Positions 1-6,903 of a stretch of 12,206 nt of DNA are shown piece after piece. The first letter of the stretch is position 1. Every line of letters starts with the position of its first letter. This DNA is from Thiotrichaceae bacterium. GTDB lineage: Bacteria > Pseudomonadota > Gammaproteobacteria > Thiotrichales > Thiotrichaceae. Position numbers and translations under genes: made by a program. Under the pieces are notes generated by a model. It saw only the letters and a list, made by a program, of their open reading frames with translations. It did no database searches and was not told the DNA's origin. The stretch spans positions 1-12,206 of the forward strand of contig JALVRY010000313.1 of the NCBI GenBank assembly GCA_027024625.1, in the 5' to 3' direction.

Positions 1-3000
1 GGCTTTAGTGAATATCATAATGATGCTCAATTTACGGCTAGGGTAAATTTGATAAAGAACTTTACGAATAAAGCTCATGCAAATGGTATGAAAACCGTAG
101 CCTATATTCCTGCACTAGAAGTCAACACGATAAAAGGTGAAATTTTACCGAATAGTATGTTTAAGGATCATCCTGATTGGGTTCAAAAAGGTTTCAATGG
201 TGAGCCTGCGGTATTCTATGGTTCACAAGAAGATTGGGTAGAGCCACAAATGGAAAGTGCTTGGATGTCACCCAACTCTGGCTATAGAAGTTATTTTATC
301 AATCGAATTAAACAAATGGCAGCGAGTGGAATTGATGGTATTTGGATTGATGTCCCTCTTTACTATGCAATTAGCAACACATCATGGGGTGGTGTAGAGC
401 CTGCTGCGATTACTGCGTTTAAACAATGGGCACAGACAAAAGGAATTGGCAATGTCACAGCGCCCACTAAATTGGATTGGGATAGCAAAAATTTCAAAGC
501 ATGGATTCAATGGCGACATGAAAATTTAGCTAAATTTATTGATGATGTGCGTAAAGCAGCTAAATCTGTCAAACCTGATATTGTGCTAATTGATGAAGTG
601 TTTCCTGTTGATAATATGGACTCAACCACAACAGGCTTAGATCAAAACTATCGTCTCGGTGATGATAACCATATTAATGTATGGGAAATCGATAGTGTCT
701 CAAATACCAAGGGAATGAAGTGGTCAAATCGAGAAGATTTCATCAATAAAATCACTCAATACAAGTGGGTTCGAGGTGTCGATCGTGATAATCCATCATG
801 GGGATTCTCTTATGGAAATGAAGAATTAGATGCATCGTTAGTAATGGGATCAGCGTTGATGGCGGGTGTATCGCCTTTTGAATCGAAAACACCGGGAATG
901 ACGCAATCGGTAAAATCAAGTTTCCGTAAAAAGTGGTTTGCTTTTATTAAGGCCAATGAAGAGGCTCTGTTAAAGCAACGCCGTGTTGCCAATGTAGGAA
1001 TTTGGTATAGCTCAGCGAGCCGTGACTTCCAAGACTTTAAAATAGGTCAAGGTTATGGCATGTATAACACTTATCAGTCACCCAATAATGACCCTGACTG
1101 GTGGGCACAAGAATTTACTGATACGCCTTTTGGCAAGCCACACCTTGGTGGTTATCGTGGCGCGGCGTATGCATTATCTAAATTACATGTGCCGTATAAG
1201 ATTGTTACAGCACCAGGAGAACCCAGTACGGAGCTACAAGGTTTACAATTCTTGTGGATGCCAAGTGTTGCTGCGATTTCAGAGGCTGATGCGGCAACCA
1301 TCAAAAGCTTTGTTCAAAACGGAGGAACGGTATTTGCAACAGGTACAGAACCTGGAATCATGGATGAGTATGGTAATCTGCGTAGTGAAAGTATTTTTAA
1401 AGACTTATTCAATTTGACCTCTGCGGCGATACCCTCACCACGAGCCAATATTTATGGTAAAGGTGTGGCAATTTATCGCTCCGATATTCTAGGCAAAGAA
1501 TTTTTCGCTTCAGATGGTGGTACTGAAGTTGCAAATGAAAACCTATCTGATTTAGAGCAACTCGTTAGGATTCATGCGGATGATTTATTAATAGTAAAAT
1601 CAGAGAAACAGGGTGTACATGTTGAAGTATCTCAGCCTTCAGCTAATAAACACTATCTATACGTTGTTAATTTCTCAGGTTTGAAATTGCCGTTAGTGAG
1701 TAGCCCGCAAAATATTGATATCCAATATCATGCACCAAAAGGCTATAAAGTCTCTGCAATTAATGTCAAAACGCCTGATAGTAATGCCACAACGGGCAGC
1801 GTGACAGTGAAACAAACGGCTAAAAATTGGTCTGCATTCACAGTTAAAGTTAATCAGTTTTCACTAATTGAGTTAACACTCAGTAAAGTACCAACGACGG
1901 GTGGGTTTGATCCTAAAGAAAAGCCATTGGTGTGGGGTTCGGCAGAAAGACAAGAAGCGGCTGAAAGTGGTTTAAACTTTATCCTAAATAAGATGCGACA
2001 CTTAAATAAAGATGCTCCTTATAAATACGGTGTTTATACTAATCTACTGAATAATGGCGGCTTAACTGAAATCTATGCACATGGTCATCATGTAAGTGCC
2101 GAGCACATGGGCTTAACGCTGCGCGTATCTGCTTGTATGGGTAATCAACAAGCATGGAATGAATCCTACCAATACATTCGTGATGTAATGGCTGACCCGA
2201 TGTACTCTGTTGTAAATTGGGCGATAGATCGAGATCGTGATGCTCCATTGGTGAGTTTTGAAGATGCTTGGCTAAATGCCAATGCTCCATTGGATGATTT
2301 TCGTGTCATTCGTGGTTTGTTAGACGGTGCAAATAACTTTGGTGAAGCCGGTGCAGAAGAACTCGCACAACGCATGTTAACGGGGCTTTATCGCACAACG
2401 GTAACAGATCGTGATTATAAGCCCACAATGGACTTTCCAAATTACCCTGATGGGTTAGTTGGATATGCGTGGGATTGGGCAGGTACGACGGATGCAACAC
2501 TCACACCTGCGGCAACAGCAACCAGTATCGGAAAATTCAGTATTGATCCTATCCCTGTAGACTACAATGATTTATTTACGATGGGTGAAGCTGCGAAGCG
2601 TGATCCGCGTTGGAAGGGAGTATTAAACTCTGCGACGGATCTATTGCTAGCATCAGAAGTTCCCGCTGTGCCGGGCTTGTTCTACAACGGCTTGCAAAAA
2701 GATGGTGTGTGGACAGGTGACTTTGAGAATCGAGATATAAACCAAGGTAAGCATCTGAAAACGATTCAAACACTCTGGATTGCTTTACACCTAGCTAATG
2801 CATCTGAATTCTCAAATGATTTAATTCCATCGGCGAAGCGTACAAAAGCCAAACAAGCGGCACAACGTAGCTTGGCATTTTTTAAGAATTACTATCAAAC
2901 GCATAATCGTATTGATGAGTATTTAACATTTGCAGGCGAGCCTGTTGCTCAATGTGTAAGTGCCAATAATCCTGCGGGTTGCTTGGTTAATATCGATGAA

Positions 3001-6000
3001 AATCTTATCAATGGTGAAGTGCGTATTTATGCTCAAATTGCACGTTTGGCCTTACTGCTGGGTGATAAAGACTTTGCCAGCCAAGTAATTTCTGACAAGA
3101 TCATGACAGATCGCATTAGTGATCCAAATGATCCACGCTATGGTCAAATTGGTGTATCAACCTCATCAGAAAATGATGCGGAAGCATGGAATGTTTTGGA
3201 ATCAACATTAACACTTTGCCTAGAGGCCAAGGCAGGTGGTGGTGTCGCAACTAATAAGCCTCCTGTTGCAACGAATCAAACAATATCCTTGCTTAAAAAT
3301 GCAAGCAAAGCGGTTACTTTGAGTGCAACAGACCCAGAAGGCAATGCGATAAGCTACAGTGTTACGGCTCAGCCTACAAATGGAAAGCTAACAGGGACTG
3401 CACCAAACCTAGTTTATACACCCAATGTGGATTATATCGGGGCAGATAACTTTAGCTTTAAAGCTAATGATGGAAAGCTGGATAGCAATACAGCAACGAT
3501 CTCTATCTCAGTTAAAAACTCAGATACGGGAGGTGTTATCTCCAATCCTGTTACAACAATAAATGTTGATGGAAACTTAGATGATTGGTCTGGTACAACG
3601 GCTTTCCCTGTGGATGCACATGATATAACAGCAAGCAAAGCACGTATCGATTGGATCAAAGCACAGTTTGCCCATAATGCGGATAACTTGTATTTAGCTT
3701 ATGAAAACTATGTTGCTATTGATCAATCTAAAACATGGCTATGGGAGGTCTACTTAGATACCGATAGTAATGCAGCAACGGGTTATCAATTTAATGCTAA
3801 GTTAGGTGCAGAATTTGTCATTCAAGGTTCATCCTTGTATCGCTATGCGGGGACAGGATCAGATTGGAAGTGGACATTTGTAAAAAGCTTATCCAGCAAG
3901 GTAAAAGCAAAGATTGCTGAGATTGCTATCCCAAGGCAATTGATTGGTCAGCCAACACAAATCAACGTGGCTTTCTTTGGAAATAATGTTAGCTACACAG
4001 GCAATAATGAATCGGTTGATTTTTATCCTGAAGCCGATAAAGCGTATTTCCAATATAAATTAGATGGTGGATCTACGCCAACTAACCACGCACCTGTTGC
4101 AGAAAATATAACACTTGAAGTGAAGCAAGACACACAACAAGCATACAGCTATAAAGCGACTGATGTGGATGGTGATGTACTAAGTTATAGTATTGTTACA
4201 GAGCCGAAACATGGCGTATTAGAAGCTTTTGCTCAGGCAAGCGGTGATGCTGCACCCGTCTTTAGTTATTCTTATCGTCCAAATGCTGGTTATGTAGGAA
4301 TAGATAGTTTTACCTACAAAGCTAATGATGGAAAACTGGACAGCAACGTGGCAACCATCTCGATTACGGTTAGCAAAAAGGAATCAGGTGGTGTTATTTC
4401 CAACCCTGTCACAACAATAAATATTGATGGAAACTTAGATGATTGGTCTGGTGTAACGGCTTTCCCTGTGGATGCACATGATATAACAGCAAGCAAAGCA
4501 CGTATCGATTGGATCAAAGCCCAGTTTGCCCATAATGCAGATAACTTGTATTTAGCTTATGAAAACTACGCTGCTATTGATCAATCTAAAACATGGCTAT
4601 GGGAAGTCTATTTGGATACTGATAGTAATGTAGCAACGGGTTATCAATTCAATGCTAAGTTGGGTGCAGAGTTCGTCATTCAAGGCTCTTCTTTATATCG
4701 CTATGCGGGGAGTGGCTCAGATTGGAAGTGGACGTTTGTAAAAAGCTTATCCAGCAAGCTGAAAGCAAAAATTGCTGAGATTGCTATCCCGAGACAATTG
4801 ATTGGTCAGCCAATGCAAATCAATGTGGCTTTCTTTGGAAATAATGTTAGTTACACAGGCAATAATGAATCGGTTGATTTTTATCCTGAAGCCGATAAAG
4901 CGTATTTCCAATATAAATTAGATGGTGGATCTACGCCAATTAACCATGCACCCGTTGCTAAAGATATTTTGCTTAAAGTAAAGCAAGATACACCACAGCC
5001 GTATAGTTATGATGCCAGTGATGTTGATGGCGATGCCTTGCATTACAGCGTTGTTGCTCAACCTAAACACGGTACATTAGAGCTATATGCTGAACTCGAT
5101 GGTGCAGTGGAGAATGCTTATATTTATCGCCCTAATGCAGGTTATGTGGGGGCAGATAGTTTTACTTACAAGGCTAATGATGGAAAGTTAGATAGTAATA
5201 TCGCAACGATTAATATCACTGTTTCTGAAAAGGATAGTGCAGAGCTTATCTCTAATCCTGTCGATAAAAATGCAATCAAGCTTGATGGTGACCTTGCGGA
5301 TTGGTCTGGTGTTACGCCATTTCCACGTGATCCTTTCCCTGCCAAAATTACACCTGCAAATTATCGTGTAGATTGGACATATGCACAGTTAGCTCATACA
5401 GAAGATACCTTGTTTATGTCTTATGAAAATATGACAGATATTGATAACAGCAAATGGTGGTTATGGGAAACTTATATTGATACCGATCAAGATGCAAAAA
5501 CGGGGTATCAGTTTAGTAGCAAACTTGGTGCGGAGTATGTGGTGCAAGGTGGTAATCTCTACATTTATAAAGGCACAGGTAAAGATTGGAAGTGGAGTTT
5601 CTATCAAAAATTAGACAGTGATAAAAAAGGGAAAATAGCGGAACTAGCGATACCTATAGAGTCCATCGGTAATCCTAGTAAAATTAATATTACCTTCTAC
5701 GGAAATAATACAAGCTATGCTGAAAAAGGGAAAAAATTCTACCCAGCATTTGATTACTATCCCAGTGCAGATATTGGATTTTTTCAATATAAATTAGGAG
5801 ATGATTTACCGCCAAACATAAATATTGTGTCAAATCCCATGACGAAGCCTATTGATATCCAAAGGAAGCGGTTGAGTGATTGGGCACCCTATAAATCATT
5901 TGGTATTGATCCTAAAGATGTATATGGTAAGCAAGGTAAACAGCAATATGTAGACTGGTATTCTGCCAAGTTTGCACATGACGACAATGATTTATATATC

Positions 6001-6405
6001 AAATATACCAACAGCGGTAGAGCGAGTTTTAACCGTGATGAAATGTGGCGTTGGGAAGTCTACCTTGATACCGATAATAATCCCGCCACAGGATATAATG
6101 AAATCAATGAGCTAGGTGCAGACTATACCTTGCAAGGAAATGAACTGTATAAATATATTGGTGGCAACTCAAGTGATTGGGATAGCCAATGGCAGTTTAT
6201 TGGCGAAGTGGAGAATGCGATCTATACACCACGATCAGGAACTTATGCCATGTATAAAATACCAAGAAATTTACTTGCAAATCCGCAGGGAGTGATTGGT
6301 GTTCAGTTCTATGGTGAGAATGATCCCGCTATTCTGAAACCTGATTCAGTCATTGAGGATTTCTTCCCGAATGAAGGACTAGATTATTTTAGATATAAAA
6401 TGTAA
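1..6405 (+). CDS. Giant multidomain glycoside hydrolase-like protein with tandem CBM9/cadherin modules (5' partial)
   Basis: The frame is open from base 1, so the real start and any signal peptide lie upstream; the TTG/ATG codons near base 49 are internal. 2134 codons are visible (codon 1 = bases 1-3). Domains in order: a TIM-barrel glycosidase-like domain of GHL6/GH42-like type (about residues 1-345), with strand-end motifs IDGIWIDVP (Asp117), VLIDEVF (Asp198, Glu199) and WEID (Glu229, Asp231) as candidate active-site acids; a GATase-like beta-galactosidase trimerisation domain (about 349-470); a beta-sandwich (about 520-627); an alpha/alpha toroid resembling GH8 (about 639-1077), where VSAEHMG (Glu701) and PLDDF (Asp765, Asp766) occupy places like the GH8 acid and base; then cadherin/Ig-like and CBM9/DOMON-like modules (Cad-CBM three times, then one CBM alone) to the C terminus. 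No LPXTG or other anchor is seen. It probably binds and cuts an extracellular polysaccharide, which is inference; the substrate is unknown. It is followed by a hairpin and a convergent small gene. Confidence 0.85.
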   Translation, partial: GFSEYHNDAQFTARVNLIKNFTNKAHANGMKTVAYIPALEVNTIKGEILPNSMFKDHPDWVQKGFNGEPAVFYGSQEDWVEPQMESAWMSPNSGYRSYFINRIKQMAASGIDGIWIDVPLYYAISNTSWGGVEPAAITAFKQWAQTKGIGNVTAPTKLDWDSKNFKAWIQWRHENLAKFIDDVRKAAKSVKPDIVLIDEVFPVDNMDSTTTGLDQNYRLGDDNHINVWEIDSVSNTKGMKWSNREDFINKITQYKWVRGVDRDNPSWGFSYGNEELDASLVMGSALMAGVSPFESKTPGMTQSVKSSFRKKWFAFIKANEEALLKQRRVANVGIWYSSASRDFQDFKIGQGYGMYNTYQSPNNDPDWWAQEFTDTPFGKPHLGGYRGAAYALSKLHVPYKIVTAPGEPSTELQGLQFLWMPSVAAISEADAATIKSFVQNGGTVFATGTEPGIMDEYGNLRSESIFKDLFNLTSAAIPSPRANIYGKGVAIYRSDILGKEFFASDGGTEVANENLSDLEQLVRIHADDLLIVKSEKQGVHVEVSQPSANKHYLYVVNFSGLKLPLVSSPQNIDIQYHAPKGYKVSAINVKTPDSNATTGSVTVKQTAKNWSAFTVKVNQFSLIELTLSKVPTTGGFDPKEKPLVWGSAERQEAAESGLNFILNKMRHLNKDAPYKYGVYTNLLNNGGLTEIYAHGHHVSAEHMGLTLRVSACMGNQQAWNESYQYIRDVMADPMYSVVNWAIDRDRDAPLVSFEDAWLNANAPLDDFRVIRGLLDGANNFGEAGAEELAQRMLTGLYRTTVTDRDYKPTMDFPNYPDGLVGYAWDWAGTTDATLTPAATATSIGKFSIDPIPVDYNDLFTMGEAAKRDPRWKGVLNSATDLLLASEVPAVPGLFYNGLQKDGVWTGDFENRDINQGKHLKTIQTLWIALHLANASEFSNDLIPSAKRTKAKQAAQRSLAFFKNYYQTHNRIDEYLTFAGEPVAQCVSANNPAGCLVNIDENLINGEVRIYAQIARLALLLGDKDFASQVISDKIMTDRISDPNDPRYGQIGVSTSSENDAEAWNVLESTLTLCLEAKAGGGVATNKPPVATNQTISLLKNASKAVTLSATDPEGNAISYSVTAQPTNGKLTGTAPNLVYTPNVDYIGADNFSFKANDGKLDSNTATISISVKNSDTGGVISNPVTTINVDGNLDDWSGTTAFPVDAHDITASKARIDWIKAQFAHNADNLYLAYENYVAIDQSKTWLWEVYLDTDSNAATGYQFNAKLGAEFVIQGSSLYRYAGTGSDWKWTFVKSLSSKVKAKIAEIAIPRQLIGQPTQINVAFFGNNVSYTGNNESVDFYPEADKAYFQYKLDGGSTPTNHAPVAENITLEVKQDTQQAYSYKATDVDGDVLSYSIVTEPKHGVLEAFAQASGDAAPVFSYSYRPNAGYVGIDSFTYKANDGKLDSNVATISITVSKKESGGVISNPVTTINIDGNLDDWSGVTAFPVDAHDITASKARIDWIKAQFAHNADNLYLAYENYAAIDQSKTWLWEVYLDTDSNVATGYQFNAKLGAEFVIQGSSLYRYAGSGSDWKWTFVKSLSSKLKAKIAEIAIPRQLIGQPMQINVAFFGNNVSYTGNNESVDFYPEADKAYFQYKLDGGSTPINHAPVAKDILLKVKQDTPQPYSYDASDVDGDALHYSVVAQPKHGTLELYAELDGAVENAYIYRPNAGYVGADSFTYKANDGKLDSNIATINITVSEKDSAELISNPVDKNAIKLDGDLADWSGVTPFPRDPFPAKITPANYRVDWTYAQLAHTEDTLFMSYENMTDIDNSKWWLWETYIDTDQDAKTGYQFSSKLGAEYVVQGGNLYIYKGTGKDWKWSFYQKLDSDKKGKIAELAIPIESIGNPSKINITFYGNNTSYAEKGKKFYPAFDYYPSADIGFFQYKLGDDLPPNINIVSNPMTKPIDIQRKRLSDWAPYKSFGIDPKDVYGKQGKQQYVDWYSAKFAHDDNDLYIKYTNSGRASFNRDEMWRWEVYLDTDNNPATGYNEINELGADYTLQGNELYKYIGGNSSDWDSQWQFIGEVENAIYTPRSGTYAMYKIPRNLLANPQGVIGVQFYGENDPAILKPDSVIEDFFPNEGLDYFRYKM
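3253..3525 (+). repeat. Cadherin/Ig-like (Big_9 type) module 1
   Basis: First of three tandem modules in the large glycosidase-like protein. It begins NKPPVA and shows the family pattern of a central D-x-(E/D)-G-(N/D) turn, then YTP(N)...Y.G.D.F.(F/Y)KANDGKLDSN and a closing TISISV strand. The sister modules lie at about 4084-4380 and 4942-5235 and end in the same KANDGKLDSN segment. Such domains are usually spacers or adhesion modules in secreted bacterial proteins. Confidence 0.8.
3529..4080 (+). repeat. CBM9/DOMON-like module, copy A (near-identical to copy B)
   Basis: A 184-codon unit starting GGVISNPVTTIN and ending GGSTP. It shows the CBM9-like opening DGNLDDW, the strand WLWEVYLDTDSN and the aromatic patch GSDWKWTF. 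Compared by eye with 4387-4938, the two copies have equal length, about 37 base differences and only 7 residue changes. This points to a recent duplication or to continuing gene conversion. CBM9-like domains bind sugars or polysaccharide ends; binding here is inferred. Confidence 0.85.
4387..4938 (+). repeat. CBM9/DOMON-like module, copy B
   Basis: Partner of the unit at 3529-4080, of equal length (552 bases). Residue changes are conservative (Val/Ile, Thr/Val, Val/Ala, Ala/Val, Thr/Ser, Val/Leu, Thr/Met). Base differences cluster in the middle, while two blocks of about 70-85 bases near the ends are identical, a mosaic typical of conversion between tandem copies. A cadherin-like module at about 4084-4380 separates the two copies. 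Confidence 0.85.
5245..5808 (+). repeat. CBM9/DOMON-like module, third copy (diverged)
   Basis: Follows the third cadherin-like module (about 4942-5235). It keeps ISNPV, DGDLADWSG, WLWETYIDTDQDAKTGYQF, GAEYVVQG and DWKW, so it is clearly homologous to copies A and B but much more diverged. It has a small insertion near the start (PFPAKITPANY) and another before the C-terminal strand (EKGKKFYPAF). Confidence 0.8.
5827..6402 (+). repeat. CBM9/DOMON-like module, fourth and most diverged copy
   Basis: The C-terminal module of the large protein. It keeps VSNP, LSDW, WRWEVYLDTDNNPATGY, LGADYTLQGNELYKY and YFRYKM, but the usual DG of the opening DGxLxDW motif is replaced. No cadherin-like spacer separates it from the third copy. 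The divergence gradient (A = B < third < fourth) suggests the array grew by duplication in its middle. Confidence 0.75.
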
Positions 6406-6415
6406 TGCTATTTTA

Positions 6416-6447
6416 GGGACGGTAGGCAGTAAGTCTATCGTTCCTTT
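6416..6447 (+). terminator. Hairpin between convergent stops, probable terminator
   Basis: GGGACGGTAG (6416-6425) pairs with CTATCGTTCC (6435-6444) over 10 pairs, two of them G-U wobbles, around a 9-base loop. Only three T follow, so it is a weak intrinsic terminator for the large gene. Its end meets the stop codon of the minus-strand gene, so it may also mark the end of that transcript. Confidence 0.55.
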
Positions 6448-6742
6448 ACCTCCTCATTAATGCTTCAAGCAGGCTGTTTTGTCGAGCCTCATCTGTTTCG
6501 ACTTCTGAAAAATACCAATTAATCGCACTTTTTAACATAGGGCGTTGCCGTGCGTTAATCCCAAATTTATCTGTTTTGCAATCAGCTAACCGCTTTGCCA
6601 TATCCAATAATGATTCTCTTGTTGCTTGGGCGCACTCAGAACCACCGATAGGAAAAGCAGCATAAACATAAGTTGATAAGACTTTAGCAAGGTGGCTACA
6701 CGCGTCATTATCGCAGGGGAATTGGAACTGTTTTTTCTTCAT
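6446..6742 (-). CDS. Small hypothetical protein (98 aa)
   Basis: I do not recognise the family. The product is a soluble, mostly helical 98-residue protein with no signal peptide or membrane segment. It has four cysteines (10, 15, 37, 55), the first two in a CDNDAC context, and an amphipathic C-terminal half (about 66-96) containing NWYFSE and NSLLEALMRR. The start at 6742 is the only sensible one, but the bases just upstream hold no good Shine-Dalgarno sequence. The gene converges on the large glycosidase-like gene and diverges from the TPR gene. Reasons to think it real: its residue composition looks like a protein, it fills the gap between two transcription units, and no competing frame is longer here. 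It could still be a chance frame. Confidence 0.6.
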   Translation of the reverse strand: MKKKQFQFPCDNDACSHLAKVLSTYVYAAFPIGGSECAQATRESLLDMAKRLADCKTDKFGINARQRPMLKSAINWYFSEVETDEARQNSLLEALMRR

Positions 6743-6793
6743 ATTTAGGTTTGTTTCCGAATATCAAAACTGTCTCTGTGAATATGAGCTGTA

Positions 6794-6827
6794 GCGGGGG
6801 AAATCTTGCCAAATTTAGCTTTCCCGC
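6794..6827. repeat. Inverted repeat in divergent intergenic region
   Basis: GCGGGGGAAA (6794-6803) faces TTTCCCGC (6820-6827), giving 8 pairs with a two-base bulge; an inner AAAT/ATTT pairing is also possible. It lies upstream of both divergent genes and would be in the 5' leader of the minus-strand gene if that is transcribed from the promoter near 6872-6899. It could be an operator or an RNA hairpin; nothing more can be said. Confidence 0.35.
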
Positions 6828-6844
6828 AGTAGGTTCACTATTCT

Positions 6845-6873
6845 CGGACAAGCTCCTATAAGCCTCCTATAAT
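6845..6873 (+). promoter_or_regulatory. Sigma70-type promoter for the TPR/LprI unit
   Basis: CGGACA (6845-6850; four of six match TTGACA), a 17-base spacer, then a perfect TATAAT (6868-6873). The -10 lies in an 11-base direct repeat of CTCCTATAA (6853-6861 and 6864-6872), which could place a regulator on one face of the helix. Transcription would begin about 25 bases before the ATG, leaving room for the AGGAGAG ribosome site at 6888-6894. Confidence 0.6.
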
Positions 6874-6899
6874 TATACAACTAATACAGGAGAGTCGAA
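6872..6899 (-). promoter_or_regulatory. Possible divergent promoter for the 98-aa gene
   Basis: Read on the minus strand: TTCGAC (6899-6894), a 16-base spacer, then TATAAT (6877-6872). The -10 overlaps the plus-strand -10 by two bases, so the two promoters would exclude each other. The TATAATTATA sequence is partly palindromic, so one of the two readings may be a by-product of the other. Confidence 0.35.
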
Positions 6900-6903
6900 C
6901 CGC

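Noticed and set aside
49..51. TTG at 49 as the start of the large gene
   Set aside because: The frame is open back to base 1 with protein-like sequence and no ribosome site lies before it; the gene continues upstream of the window.
3432..4517. Two similar minus-strand open frames (3432-3659 and 4314-4517) that look like a repeated gene pair
   Set aside because: They are antisense shadows of the repeated cadherin/CBM9 segments of the large gene and resemble each other only because the plus strand is duplicated.
3529..4938. The 552-base repeat as an insertion sequence or other mobile repeat
   Set aside because: Both copies are in frame, start and end at module boundaries, and encode a known type of domain; there are no terminal inverted repeats.
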